From contig VGTH01000013.1 in the NCBI GenBank assembly GCA_016874755.1, forward strand, positions 1-64,000: DNA of 64,000 nt, read 5' to 3'. The position numbers and the translations under genes are program-made. Of this stretch, positions 44,377 to 53,004 are shown in pieces (the stretch's first letter is position 1; each line of letters begins with the position of its first letter). Source of the DNA: Deltaproteobacteria bacterium. GTDB taxonomy: Bacteria > Desulfobacterota > Binatia > UBA9968. The notes beneath the pieces are model-generated. The model searched no databases, was not told the DNA's origin, and saw only the letters and a program-made list of their open reading frames with translations.

Positions 44377-45015
44377 TCACTCTTCGGCGGCCGCGTTGAC
44401 AATCAACTGTAACAGCTCGCTCGCCTTTTGAATGATCGGCGCTGCCATCGGCTCGTCCTGCATCACAGCGAACGGGCCTTCGCCAAAATACAAGCCGTCT
44501 GAAACCAGAAACGTCAATCGCACGTTGCCCGGTTTCGGCGCCGGCAGACGTGGCATGTCCCACGGACCGATTTGATTGACGGCCACCTGCGCAAACTCGA
44601 CGGCTTCCTTCGCCTTCGCCGCCAGCTCCGGCGGCGCGCCTTCGAAGACTGCGACTTTGCCGCTGTGGTTGATATAGCGCACGCGCCGATCGGCATAGGC
44701 CGCCAAAACATCGAGCCCACCCGGCAGCGCCACTTCGACAACCAGCCCGAGTATCGTGCGCGCCGGCACGGCGTGGCCTTGGGCGCGCAGCAAATTATAG
44801 GCGAGCAACCGAATGCGGCTCTCTTCGCCGGCATCGTCGGCAAGGCTCCTAATCTGGCTTTCTTGCGCCGCGGGATTGAACAGCACATCTTGCCACGCCA
44901 GCGTGGCTTCCATTGTTTTAGGCTTGAAAAGCGACGGCTCGTCACAAAACAACAGGTTGTAAAACATGTTCAGTGCGGCTTCCTGATACGGTGCCGGCAA
45001 TTGGGGCGCTTGCAT
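44377..45015 (-). CDS. Conserved hypothetical protein
   Basis: A 212-residue alpha/beta protein with no signal peptide or recognised family. Distinct parts are PYQEAALNMFYNLLFCDEP, RTILGLVVEVALPGGLDVLA, and the C-terminal GLYFGEGPFAVMQDEPMAAP. The start is ATG at 45015. It lies 11 bases downstream of the PPOx-type gene on the same strand, so the two are likely co-transcribed. Confidence 0.65.
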   Translation of the reverse strand: MQAPQLPAPYQEAALNMFYNLLFCDEPSLFKPKTMEATLAWQDVLFNPAAQESQIRSLADDAGEESRIRLLAYNLLRAQGHAVPARTILGLVVEVALPGGLDVLAAYADRRVRYINHSGKVAVFEGAPPELAAKAKEAVEFAQVAVNQIGPWDMPRLPAPKPGNVRLTFLVSDGLYFGEGPFAVMQDEPMAAPIIQKASELLQLIVNAAAEE

Positions 45016-45026
45016 AAGCCAAGTCT

Positions 45027-45497
45027 CTAAGCAGAAATGCCCGACTTAAATTCCGCCGCGTCGATTGTGACCGCTTGGCCGAAGCCGGCAATCAAACGCG
45101 CCGACAGAGCTCTAACGACGAACAGCTTAAAATCGGAAAATTCGAACAGCGGCGCCGCGTCGGGAAAACGTTCAGCGTAGGCTGCCCTCGCGGCGGCGTA
45201 GCCTTTGTGATCACGCTCGCGCACGCGCGCCCGGCCTTGTAGGGTCACACGCGCCAACGCCTGCGCCATTTTCTCCGAGCTTTCCGACTCCGCGATCAAC
45301 ATACTGACTTCAGGGTTTTTCAGCATATCGCGGGTGTGGGAGGCAAGTTTGCTCACGTGGATCACCAGCGCGCCGTCGGCGGCGACGGCAAACGGCACCA
45401 TCGAGACGAACGGCTTCCCGCCGTGGAGCGTTCCCAAGGCCGCGACCTTTCGACCGCGCACCAGCTGTTGCAAAACATGGGCAAAATCAGAATTCAT
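45027..45497 (-). CDS. Pyridoxamine 5'-phosphate oxidase-like (split-barrel) FMN protein
   Basis: A 156-residue protein with the split-barrel fold of the PNPOx/HugZ group. It begins AHVLQQLVRGRKVAALGTLH and continues FVSMVPFAVAADGALVIHVS, typical for FMN-binding members; LQGRARVRERDHKGYAAARA, then RFPDA, is the conserved HugZ-like middle. It may bind flavin or haem, and the reaction is unknown. Downstream it is followed by a gene of unknown function. Confidence 0.8.
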   Translation of the reverse strand: MNSDFAHVLQQLVRGRKVAALGTLHGGKPFVSMVPFAVAADGALVIHVSKLASHTRDMLKNPEVSMLIAESESSEKMAQALARVTLQGRARVRERDHKGYAAARAAYAERFPDAAPLFEFSDFKLFVVRALSARLIAGFGQAVTIDAAEFKSGISA

Positions 45498-45555
45498 GTG
45501 ATCCCCATTCCTCCCAGATCATGAATCGTTAACACCACAAAACTCGTAAGAATGC

Positions 45556-45668
45556 TACGACAAGCTCAGCATGAACGGATCGTTCCCAACGATTTCAACC
45601 TCGGGTCCATTCGTCCTTTCGGCAGGCTCGGGGCGGGCTCTCAACCCTGTCGAAGGGCTCCGAAGAGT
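45556..45668. repeat. Degenerate CTGAGCCTGTCGAAGG-type repeats
   Basis: TACGACAAGCTCAGCATGAACG and, 50 bases on, ATTCGTCCTTTCGGCAGGC, then CCTGTCGAAGGGC. These are decayed versions of the repeat at 31606, in both orientations. They fill the end of the gap between the PPOx-like and alpha/beta hydrolase genes. Confidence 0.55.
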
Positions 45669-45681
45669 TTTCGGTAGCCTG

Positions 45682-46635
45682 CTAGAACTGCACCAAAAAT
45701 TCTCCCACGGTCTCGCGCCATTTTCCCGGCGTCGCGGCAACGATCGGCGTATGCGGCACGCCGGCAAACAAGACGAACTTGGCGCGCGCGCCCATGGATT
45801 CGGCGATGCGCCCCGCCTCGGCAGCCGAGACGCGGGCATCCTTGTCGCCATGGAGGATCAACGTCGGGCATCGAACGGCGCGCGCATAGTCGGCCGGATT
45901 GTGGGCAAAAAAGTTGAAGCGTTTCTGAACGCTGCCCCAAAACAGCAGCAGCTCGGCAAGCGGCCAGCTCGGCAGTCCCATCGCCCGGAAGCGATTCCTG
46001 CCGGTGTTGAGCAAACTGTCGAAGACCGCCTCGATAATAACGCCATCGGGCTGAACCCCATTTGCCGCCACCGCGCGCAGCACCGCCGCTCCTCCCATCG
46101 ACATGCCGTACAGGACAAGCCTTCGATCTGGCCAAGCTCGCTTCGCATAGTTCACAACAGCAGCCACATCATCAGCCTCCTTCACCCCAATCGTCGTGCC
46201 GCTCCCCGACGAATCGCCCGAACCGTAGAAATCCACGAGCAGGGCCGACGCACCAAGAGCATGGAATACGCGCGCCGTGCTCACCAGCGTCGATTTGCTG
46301 ACCGCGTAGCCGTGAAACATCAGGATCAACGGCCGATTGTCTTTGCCCGCAATGTGCCAAGCATCGAGGACAGCGCCATCGTTGGCAGGAATCCGGTGCG
46401 TCGTAAACGGCAAAGCAAATTGCGCCGGTGTATTGCCGTTGCGCGGCCGGGGGACGTTGACGCCGGCAACGACAACACCGAGTTTGTCCATTAGGCCAAG
46501 CTGTTCCGGCCGGGCCGTGCGCTCGCCGCCTTCGACAAAGCGCGTCATCGCCCGCGCCTGCATAAAGGCAACGATGTTGATGGCCACGACGGAGCCAAGC
46601 ACGGTAACGACGAGAAGTTTGCTGAAGAACTTCAA
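45682..46635 (-). CDS. Membrane-anchored alpha/beta hydrolase
   Basis: A roughly 317-residue alpha/beta hydrolase of the BEM46/ABHD-type group. A single hydrophobic helix (FFSKLLVVTVLGSVVAINIV) near the start anchors it. Oxyanion region LILMFHGYAVSK, nucleophile elbow YGMSMGGAAV with the Ser, acid HGDKDARVS and final His in GVPHTPI follow in order. No ATG suits the start: TTG at 46635 opens just before the anchor, while TTG 46746 adds 37 residues of unlikely composition. It may be a lipase/esterase, and the substrate is unknown. Confidence 0.75.
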   Translation of the reverse strand: MKFFSKLLVVTVLGSVVAINIVAFMQARAMTRFVEGGERTARPEQLGLMDKLGVVVAGVNVPRPRNGNTPAQFALPFTTHRIPANDGAVLDAWHIAGKDNRPLILMFHGYAVSKSTLVSTARVFHALGASALLVDFYGSGDSSGSGTTIGVKEADDVAAVVNYAKRAWPDRRLVLYGMSMGGAAVLRAVAANGVQPDGVIIEAVFDSLLNTGRNRFRAMGLPSWPLAELLLFWGSVQKRFNFFAHNPADYARAVRCPTLILHGDKDARVSAAEAGRIAESMGARAKFVLFAGVPHTPIVAATPGKWRETVGEFLVQF

Positions 46636-46760
46636 CGCGGGGCGCCTGCTACCTAATACGGCGTTGCCACTCCCGTGGATTTCGACTGAGGTGCAGGACC
46701 GCGAGCACGACGATCTTTCTATCCTTCGAGCCGCATCATAGCGCAATGCTTACGCACCCG

Positions 46761-47636
46761 CTAGCGACACTCGTCCTCAGCCAATGCGCTCCGCTGTTTA
46801 TCGGCGAGAATGTTCCGCGCAATCGCCGCCGCCTGCGCGACGAGCGATCCCATCTTCGGCGGCGCTGCCTCGACATCTGGTTTGATCCCAACTTGTTCCA
46901 GCACTTCGGTGCAAACCGGACCGACTGAAGCCACGACGATTTTCTTGAGGGCGGCTCGCAACGGCACCTCGGCTTTGTCGTAGGCGGCAATCTTGAAAAG
47001 ATGATCGACCTGCGCGCCGTTGGTAAACAGTACAACGTCGACGGTGCCGTTAAGAATATTGAACGTTGCGTCTCTCAGCGGGGCGATATCTTCCGGCAAC
47101 GCCCAGCGATAGATCGGCATCGAAGTAACTTGCGCACCGCGCTGCTCCAGCGCCGCGATCAATTGCGGATTGGCGATGCCGTATTCTTGAATCGCGATGC
47201 GCTTGCCCGGCAAGTCTAAGGCGCCATCCAGCGTCGCCAACAATTCACGCCAGGTATTGGGCGACGGCGCCACGAGCGTGGGCTGCAACCCGAGTTCCTT
47301 CAGGGCTGCCACGGGTTTGGGGCCGCGCGCGACCAGTTGCACCTGCCTGAGCGCAGCGACGATTTTCTCTTGTGGATATTGACCGAGCAGCGTTTCGTTG
47401 AGCGCCTTTGTGCCGACACCTGTGAGAAGAATGAGCAGATCGAACTTGCCGCCTTCTATCTGTGCGAGAAGATCTAAAGCCGCGCGGTTTTCGCTGAGCG
47501 GTACTTCGCGCATGGACGGAGCGACAATCGGCTCGCCGCCGTAGCGGCGAATCAGCTCGCCCATTTCCACCGCGCGCCGGCTCTCCAAGGAAACGACGCG
47601 CAACCCGCTTAATCCTTGCCGTGGGCCAGCTTCCAC
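46761..47636 (-). CDS. hemD: Uroporphyrinogen-III synthase
   Basis: A 291-residue HemD-family enzyme that cyclises hydroxymethylbilane to uroporphyrinogen III. It has the two alpha/beta domains with LRVVSLESRRAVEMGELIRR at the start, LLILLTGVGTKAL, and TVDVVLFTNGAQVDHLFKIA as the second-domain counterpart. Sequence conservation in HemD is always low, so the call relies on these plus context. It starts with GTG at 47636, three bases after the precorrin-2 dehydrogenase stop. It closes the siroheme gene series. Confidence 0.85.
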   Translation of the reverse strand: MEAGPRQGLSGLRVVSLESRRAVEMGELIRRYGGEPIVAPSMREVPLSENRAALDLLAQIEGGKFDLLILLTGVGTKALNETLLGQYPQEKIVAALRQVQLVARGPKPVAALKELGLQPTLVAPSPNTWRELLATLDGALDLPGKRIAIQEYGIANPQLIAALEQRGAQVTSMPIYRWALPEDIAPLRDATFNILNGTVDVVLFTNGAQVDHLFKIAAYDKAEVPLRAALKKIVVASVGPVCTEVLEQVGIKPDVEAAPPKMGSLVAQAAAIARNILADKQRSALAEDECR

Positions 47637-47640
47637 CGAA

Positions 47641-48270
47641 TTACAGCTGAACGTTCAAGTCTTTGAGAAACATCGCCCGCGCCTTGGCTTGATCACCGCG
47701 CATCAACAGCTGACGCACCTCGCCGCCCAGCGCCTTTTGCCAACTTTCGAACGGCAGGCTGATGCCTCTCTGGTGCAGCTCTGCACGCACCTCGGCCGCA
47801 AGTTTCACCAAGGCTTCGTATTCGGCGGTGAAATAAAGCTCTAACTCCTCCCGGATCGTGCGCGCCAGCGCGGGACTCTGGCCACCGGTGGAGACCGCCA
47901 CGGTCAAGTCGCCGCGCCGCAGCACCGAGGGAAGAATAAAGTCGCAGCGATCTGGGTCGTCCGCCGAATTGATCAAGGTGCCGCCGTTTTGGCATTCGCG
48001 ATAGACCGCCTCGTTCAAATCTGGGTCGTCGGTGGCGGCAAAAACAATATTGAACCCGACGGTGTCGCCGGCGCGATAACGGCGCGCCAAAAGTTTCAGC
48101 AAACCTTGCTTGGACCAGCGCGCGACGTTGTCCGTCACTTCGGGGCTGACCACTGTCACCTCGGTACCGTTTTCAAGCAGAGCGGCGATCTTGCGCTCCG
48201 CCACCGTGCCGCCACCCACCACTAAGCAGGGGCGCCCGTTCATTTCGACGTAAATCGGTAAATAACCCAT
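47641..48270 (-). CDS. cysG: Precorrin-2 dehydrogenase / sirohydrochlorin ferrochelatase
   Basis: A 209-residue protein equivalent to the N-terminal half of CysG (also called Met8p/SirC-type). It has the NAD loop VVGGGTVAERK, then GFNIVFAATDDPDLNEAVY and INSADDPDRCDFILPSVLRR, which is the conserved active-site segment, and VSTGGQSPALARTIREEL. It oxidises precorrin-2 and inserts iron to make siroheme, needed by the sulfite reductase gene in the same cluster. It starts at ATG 48270 and lies between the SUMT and HemD genes. Confidence 0.88.
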   Translation of the reverse strand: MGYLPIYVEMNGRPCLVVGGGTVAERKIAALLENGTEVTVVSPEVTDNVARWSKQGLLKLLARRYRAGDTVGFNIVFAATDDPDLNEAVYRECQNGGTLINSADDPDRCDFILPSVLRRGDLTVAVSTGGQSPALARTIREELELYFTAEYEALVKLAAEVRAELHQRGISLPFESWQKALGGEVRQLLMRGDQAKARAMFLKDLNVQL

Positions 48271-48442
48271 TGAACTTGTCTGCCTCTCGCGCCACGTTGT
48301 CGATCATAGTGTTATTTACATTTAACCCGTGAAACGCATCACAGACAAACGGTTCGTCGCTGAAATATTTCATTTCCTCCGCCCAGCGGAGCAATTCTTC
48401 GGCGAGCTGTCGCTCGCGCCACTCAAACAATGGCTCATCCAT
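48173..48442 (-). CDS. Small acidic hypothetical protein overlapping precorrin-2 dehydrogenase
   Basis: An 89-codon frame starting MDEPLFEWRERQLAEELLRW with an acidic, helical first 50 residues. It overlaps the first 98 bases of the precorrin-2 dehydrogenase gene in another frame, so its last 30 residues are dictated by that gene. The start lies 5 bases after the SUMT stop, which is operon-like. The real protein may be shorter through a frameshift, or the frame may be chance. I cannot assign a function. Confidence 0.4.
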   Translation of the reverse strand: MDEPLFEWRERQLAEELLRWAEEMKYFSDEPFVCDAFHGLNVNNTMIDNVAREADKFNGLFTDLRRNERAPLLSGGWRHGGGAQDRRSA

Positions 48443-48446
48443 AGGC

Positions 48447-49250
48447 TTATCTCTCCGTCATTCGATCCGTATCCGGCCGTTGCGCAACCATCTCCTGCAC
48501 GAGCTCCCGGTCTGACATGAACCAAGCCAACGTTTGTCTCAGACGTACCACTTCGCCGACCACGACCAGCGCCGGCGATTTGATGCCAGCGCTTCTCTCG
48601 ACGATATCGGCCAACGTGCCGACAACGGTTTCCTGTTTGGCTGTCGTTCCCCGGTGAATTACCGCCACCGGTGTCGCCAGCGGCCGGCCATGGGCTAGCA
48701 GTTTTTCGACGATGGAGCGAATGTTGTGCAGCCCCATGAGAATCACCAGCGTATCGACCGCCGTGGCGAGCTTGGCCCAGTCCACCGACGATTTCGACTT
48801 GATCGCTTCATGGCCCGTGACCACCGCGAAAGAGGAGGCATAGTTTCGATGCGTCAGCGGAATCCCCGCGTAGGCCGGCGCCGCGATGGCCGAGCTGACA
48901 CCGGGAACGATCTCGAACGGAATTCCCGCGGCCGCTAGCACCTCCGCTTCTTCGCTACCCCGACCAAAGACAAACGGATCGCCGCCTTTGAGGCGCACGA
49001 CTTGGCAGCCCTGCAACGCGTAATTGATCAGGACTTCGTTGATGTCGTTTTGCGCGATGGAATGGCGACCAGCCTGTTTGCCGACAAAGATCTGCTGGGC
49101 GTCGGGCGCTGCCTCCTGCAACAACACGGCATTGACGAGTTGGTCGTAAACGATAACCTGCGCGGCGCGCAACAACTTCAAGCCGCGCACCGTCAATAGG
49201 TCCGGATCCCCCGGACCAGCGCCGACAAGATAGACTTTGCCTGTTGCCAT
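48447..49250 (-). CDS. cobA: Uroporphyrinogen-III C-methyltransferase (SUMT)
   Basis: A 267-residue SAM-dependent methylase, CobA/SirA type, making precorrin-2. YLVGAGPGDPDLLTVRGLK, VRLKGGDPFVFGRGSEEAE and VPGVSSAIAAPAYAGIPLTHR are the family signatures, and VILMGLHNIRSIVEKL follows. It lies 14 bases downstream of the unknown gene at 49265 and is followed by the small ORF and the precorrin-2 dehydrogenase. It supplies the siroheme pathway. Confidence 0.92.
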   Translation of the reverse strand: MATGKVYLVGAGPGDPDLLTVRGLKLLRAAQVIVYDQLVNAVLLQEAAPDAQQIFVGKQAGRHSIAQNDINEVLINYALQGCQVVRLKGGDPFVFGRGSEEAEVLAAAGIPFEIVPGVSSAIAAPAYAGIPLTHRNYASSFAVVTGHEAIKSKSSVDWAKLATAVDTLVILMGLHNIRSIVEKLLAHGRPLATPVAVIHRGTTAKQETVVGTLADIVERSAGIKSPALVVVGEVVRLRQTLAWFMSDRELVQEMVAQRPDTDRMTER

Positions 49251-49264
49251 CGAGATTTGCTCTG

Positions 49265-49840
49265 CTAGGTGCGCGCCAGATTGGCGAGCAGCGCCGCGGC
49301 GTCGAACGGCTGCTGCGCTTGGAGCGTAACATTGAGTCGTTTGCGCGGATCAGTGTCGCGCTGTACGGTGAATGCCGCGCCGGCGAACAATGCGTGCGCC
49401 AAACCTTCGACCTCTGGCTTCAACTCGGCAAATGCAGCTTCGGTATTCGGTCCCAATAATCGGTCGTTCACTGCGATCTTGATCTCTCGGCCGGAAAAAC
49501 TCAGCTCGCCTTTGAGCCTGGCATCGCTCTCCAGTTTTCGGCAGCTCTCCAACGCGGCACGTAGGGCGGCTTTGACGACTTCGCCGCTCGATCCTCGTAC
49601 CGGAGCTTTCTGGGTAAACAGCAAGCCGCGGCGATTGTCGGTCTCGTCGATACCGACGTTGGCGCCGTTAGCCACCAGCACGACCCCCGGTCCGGCGGCC
49701 ATGTGGCTGTAGTCGGCGACGTCGTGGTAGACGCCGTCGGTGGCCTGAATCCAACTGTGAAAGACGTCGATGAAATCGGTCAATGGGATGCTGTTGGGTT
49801 TTTCGGTGAAAATTTTGACGGCGAGTTTTTGTAGTTCCAT
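49265..49840 (-). CDS. Conserved hypothetical protein in the siroheme group
   Basis: A 191-residue protein with no recognised family, in a position between the sulfite reductase and SUMT genes. Distinct segments are PLTDFIDVFHSWIQATDGVY, then ADYSHMAAGPGVVLVANGAN and DRLLGPNTEAAFAELKPEVE. ATG 49840 has GGAG at a good distance; ATG 49846 is too close to it. Its place in the operon suggests a role in sulfite/siroheme metabolism, but that is inference. Confidence 0.75.
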   Translation of the reverse strand: MELQKLAVKIFTEKPNSIPLTDFIDVFHSWIQATDGVYHDVADYSHMAAGPGVVLVANGANVGIDETDNRRGLLFTQKAPVRGSSGEVVKAALRAALESCRKLESDARLKGELSFSGREIKIAVNDRLLGPNTEAAFAELKPEVEGLAHALFAGAAFTVQRDTDPRKRLNVTLQAQQPFDAAALLANLART

Positions 49841-49852
49841 GTTCATAGCTCC

Positions 49853-49978
49853 AGAAAATCCCCCTGTGTCCTTTTTTTCAAAGGGGGAAAATCAATCCAC
49901 CTTCTGAATCCGGTTCCCCTCCTTGGCAAAGCCTGTCCTGAGCCTAGTCGAAGGGAGGGGTTAGGGGAGATTTTCCCT
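49853..49978. repeat. Dispersed CCCCCTGTGTCC...AAAGGGGG repeat, copy 4
   Basis: AAATCCCCCTGTGTCC, TTTTTTTCAAAGGGGGAAAA, a middle part with GTCCTGAGCCTAGTCGAAGG, then GGAGGGGTTAGGGGAGATTT. It combines the repeats of 13072 and 31606 in one element and ends at the sulfite reductase stop. Confidence 0.75.
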
Positions 49979-52263
49979 CACGCCACCGGCTGCGCCACGG
50001 CAATCTCCACCGGACTCTGCACCTTAGCGACCAGTTTATTGTGGCAATCGTGCGCCGCGTCGATAAATAGCTGCGCCTCTTGCAACAGTTGCGTGGCGCG
50101 GTCGCCATCAACATTGTCGCCGTTACCCACGAATTCCTTGGCCTTAAAAATATACTCGGCGAACTTGCCGCCGGCGTATTTGTCCCAGAAAAGCTGCGTG
50201 CCGTAATAGCGCCGCGTGAACTCGCCGATGATCTGATCCTCATTTTCACCAATCGCCGGATTCTGCGCCTGCACCAAGCCGCGCGCGGCGCGCACCATGG
50301 ATGCGTACGCTGCCTTGGCCGCCGGTTGGGTGTGGCCGGCGTCGAGCAAGAGCTGCGCTTCGAACAGCTCGCGTTCGCTCGCCGCCAAAGAAAACTCCGC
50401 GGCGCTGACGACTTCGCCGGCACATTCGCCGACGCCGATGTCAGCGAGGGTAAACTCGCGCGGGTCGCCCCAGTCGCTGTAGTAAGACCGGTCGACGTCA
50501 GGCGATGGAATTTTGGTCAAGTCTTCGAGCAAATCCTTGATCTGTTTCTTGCCGACACGAGCAACGAACGCCTGAAAGCGCTCGCCTTTCTGCCGCGCGC
50601 GCACATAGAACTCGGTGATCGACGCCACCGCTTCGGGGATTCTTTTCGACGGCACGGCGCCGATCGGCACGCCGTACTCGCCGGCGTTATCGTGAAATTT
50701 GCCGCCCAAGATCACTTGAAAATGCGGCACGGCAAAGCCTTTGATGTTGCGGTTGATGCCATAAAAACCGATGTCCGCGACGTGATGTTGGCCGCAGGAG
50801 TTGAAGCAGCCGCTGACTTTGATGCGCAGACTCTTCACCGCCTCGTCGAGCTCCAAGCTCTTCTCGCCCAAGCGCTGGCGCAGCTCGCGCGCCAGACCGC
50901 GCGAGGAGGCGATGCCAAGCTTACAAGTGTCCGTGCCGGGGCATGAGGTCACGTCAATGATCGTCGCCGCATCGGCGGCCCCCAGCCCGATCGCTTTGAT
51001 CGCCTGATAAAATTCCGGCAAGTCCGCCCCGCTCACCCAGCGAAAAAGCAGGTTCTGCTCCACGGTCGTGCGCAGCGTGTCTTTGACAAAGCGGCGCGCA
51101 ATGTCAGCCAGAGCGCGCAGCTGGTCCGCGCCGGCGTCACCCAACGGCAGGCTCACAGTAGCGGCAACATAACCAGGCTGGCGCTGCCTGTAGACGTTGG
51201 TCTTATACCAAGCGTCGAATCCATCTGGCCGCGCGTGGCCGTTCAAACTAATGCCTGCTTTGAGCGGTTGCTCCGATGGCTCGTTTACCGAAGCGAGGAA
51301 TTCCGTCCAGCGTGGATCGTGCGGCAGCTTCTGCCGCTCCTCGGCAACCAGCTTTTTGAATTCGTCGATGCCCAACTGGGCGACTAAGAATTTAATCCGC
51401 GCCCGCGCCCGGTTGCGCTTCTCGCCCAGCCGCGCAAACACGCGCGAGATCGCCTGCATGGTTGGCAGCAACTCCGCTTCGGGCAAGAATTCATCGAACA
51501 ACTTCGCTTTGTAGGGCACCGAGCCCAAACCGCCGCCGACGTAGAAAGCAAAGCCGCGCTCTTTCCGACCGTCAACCGTGCGCACTTTGGCGATGGCGCC
51601 ATAGTCGTGCATGGTGACGAGCCCGCAGGGATTTTGCTCGCAGCCCGAGAAAGCGATTTTGACTTTGCGGCCGAAGTCCTGCGTGTCGGGATGCCCCATC
51701 AAGAACTTGGAGCAGGCTTTGGCGTAGGGCGTCGTGTCGAAGCTTTCTTCATGGCAGATACCCGCCAGCGGGCAAGCCGTCACGTTGCGCACGACGTTGC
51801 CGCAAGCTTCGCGCGTCGTGATGCCGACCGCCGCAAGCCGCCGCATCAGCGCCGGTGTGTCGTCGATGTGCACGTAATGAAATTGAAAATCCTGACGCGT
51901 TGTTACGTGCGTCACGCCATCGGCGTATTCTTCGGACAGATCGGCGAGAGTCTCCAGCTGCTCCGGCGTCACGCCGCCAAAGGGAATCTTGATGCGCATC
52001 ATGCCCGGCGCATCCCACAACGTGTCGGGGCCCTTGATCAAGTCGGCGTTGAGTTTCAGCTTTTGCACGCGCTTGCCGTCATGGCGCTGGCCGTTGTCGT
52101 AGCGCTGGCCATAGATGCCGCGGCGCAGGCGCGTCTCGGCGAAGACTTTCTCGTCGATCTTCCCCTGCTTGCGCAGCTCCATCTGCTGCTCGAAAACATC
52201 GATCTCGCGGCCCAGCTCCGCGGGGATTTCGTCGCCGAGTTTTTCTTTCCAGCTCGTTGTCAT
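49978..52263 (-). CDS. Siroheme-dependent sulfite/nitrite reductase with C-terminal extension
   Basis: A 761-residue reductase of the nitrite/sulfite reductase family. Ferredoxin-like repeats start near residues 90 and 365. The siroheme/4Fe-4S ligands Cys441 and Cys447 (SCPGTDTCKLG) and Cys486 and Cys490 (GCFNSC) are intact. Residues beyond about 620 (roughly 140) are a helical extension absent from standard enzymes. The partner SUMT/CysG/HemD genes support siroheme use. Ferredoxin is the likely donor. Whether sulfite or nitrite is reduced is open. GGAGG lies before the ATG at 52263. Confidence 0.88.
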   Translation of the reverse strand: MTTSWKEKLGDEIPAELGREIDVFEQQMELRKQGKIDEKVFAETRLRRGIYGQRYDNGQRHDGKRVQKLKLNADLIKGPDTLWDAPGMMRIKIPFGGVTPEQLETLADLSEEYADGVTHVTTRQDFQFHYVHIDDTPALMRRLAAVGITTREACGNVVRNVTACPLAGICHEESFDTTPYAKACSKFLMGHPDTQDFGRKVKIAFSGCEQNPCGLVTMHDYGAIAKVRTVDGRKERGFAFYVGGGLGSVPYKAKLFDEFLPEAELLPTMQAISRVFARLGEKRNRARARIKFLVAQLGIDEFKKLVAEERQKLPHDPRWTEFLASVNEPSEQPLKAGISLNGHARPDGFDAWYKTNVYRQRQPGYVAATVSLPLGDAGADQLRALADIARRFVKDTLRTTVEQNLLFRWVSGADLPEFYQAIKAIGLGAADAATIIDVTSCPGTDTCKLGIASSRGLARELRQRLGEKSLELDEAVKSLRIKVSGCFNSCGQHHVADIGFYGINRNIKGFAVPHFQVILGGKFHDNAGEYGVPIGAVPSKRIPEAVASITEFYVRARQKGERFQAFVARVGKKQIKDLLEDLTKIPSPDVDRSYYSDWGDPREFTLADIGVGECAGEVVSAAEFSLAASERELFEAQLLLDAGHTQPAAKAAYASMVRAARGLVQAQNPAIGENEDQIIGEFTRRYYGTQLFWDKYAGGKFAEYIFKAKEFVGNGDNVDGDRATQLLQEAQLFIDAAHDCHNKLVAKVQSPVEIAVAQPVA

Positions 52264-52274
52264 GGCTTTCCTCC

Positions 52275-52330
52275 ATTATTTCACTGCCAGCAGATAAAAA
52301 TACTATTTTGATTATTTCACTCAGAAATAG
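52275..52330 (-). promoter_or_regulatory. Putative operator upstream of the sulfite reductase gene
   Basis: The 79-base gap between rrf2 and the reductase gene holds an exact 11-bp direct repeat ATTATTTCACT at 52275-52285 and 52311-52321, 36 bases apart. It also holds an imperfect dyad CTATTTTGA...TCAGAAATAG at 52303-52330. AT-rich dyads of this type are bound by Rrf2-family regulators, and the rrf2 gene lies immediately upstream. The inner repeat overlaps the ribosome-binding site of the reductase gene. Confidence 0.5.
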
Positions 52331-52342
52331 GGCAAAAAATTT

Positions 52343-52780
52343 TTAAATGTAGTACATCAGCGCCGGCTCTTCAGGCTTGCACAGATCGGCCAGGGTGGTT
52401 TCCTCCAACACAGTTTCCATCGCGCGCAAGCCGCGCGCCCAAGTGTCGAGCAGCCGGTGCGTCAACAGCGAAGAATAGGAACGGCTTTCTAGCTGCGCTT
52501 TCATCTCGAAGTCGGCCGCCGGCCCTTCCAACACGTGAATCACTTCTTTGACAGTAATTGTCTCGGGCGGGCGCGCCAACACGTAGCCCCCCGACGGACC
52601 GCGCGCGCCATGCACCAGCTGGCCGCGCTTGAGCAAGACCATAATCTGTCCAAGGTACTGCGGCGGAATATTGCGGTTGACGGCAATCTCTTTGACCTGC
52701 ACCGCCCGTCGGAGCTTGTAGTTTTCGACAAGCTCGGCGAGCGCCAGCAAACCATAGTGGCCTTTGGAGCTAAGCTTCAT
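52343..52780 (-). CDS. Rrf2-family transcriptional regulator
   Basis: A 145-residue Rrf2-family repressor. A winged helix starts MKLSSKGHYGLLALAELVEN, with the recognition region NIPPQYLGQIMVLLKRGQLV, then GARGPSGGYVLARPPETITV and the dimer helix. The three Fe-S cysteines of IscR/NsrR are absent, so it is more like CymR, which senses cysteine metabolism. Its place before the sulfite reductase and siroheme genes suggests it controls sulfur assimilation. Start is ATG 52780; an upstream frame is open but unlike Rrf2. Confidence 0.85.
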   Translation of the reverse strand: MKLSSKGHYGLLALAELVENYKLRRAVQVKEIAVNRNIPPQYLGQIMVLLKRGQLVHGARGPSGGYVLARPPETITVKEVIHVLEGPAADFEMKAQLESRSYSSLLTHRLLDTWARGLRAMETVLEETTLADLCKPEEPALMYYI

Positions 52781-53004
52781 GACTATTTGTCTCGGGAGCC
52801 CTAACCTAAGTAAATCAATCAGGAATGTCAAGAATAGTTTGAGTCGAATAAATTCCTAGGCTTGCTTGGGTGTTTTTGAGATCTGAGATTTGAAATCGCA
52901 GACTCCGAGCATCGGCGTGGATGCGTTGATCTCAAAACGAGGGATTCCCAGTTGCATCGCCAAATTCGTTGCAGCTATAGTCCGAGTCATCGGGGGGACT
53001 TTTC

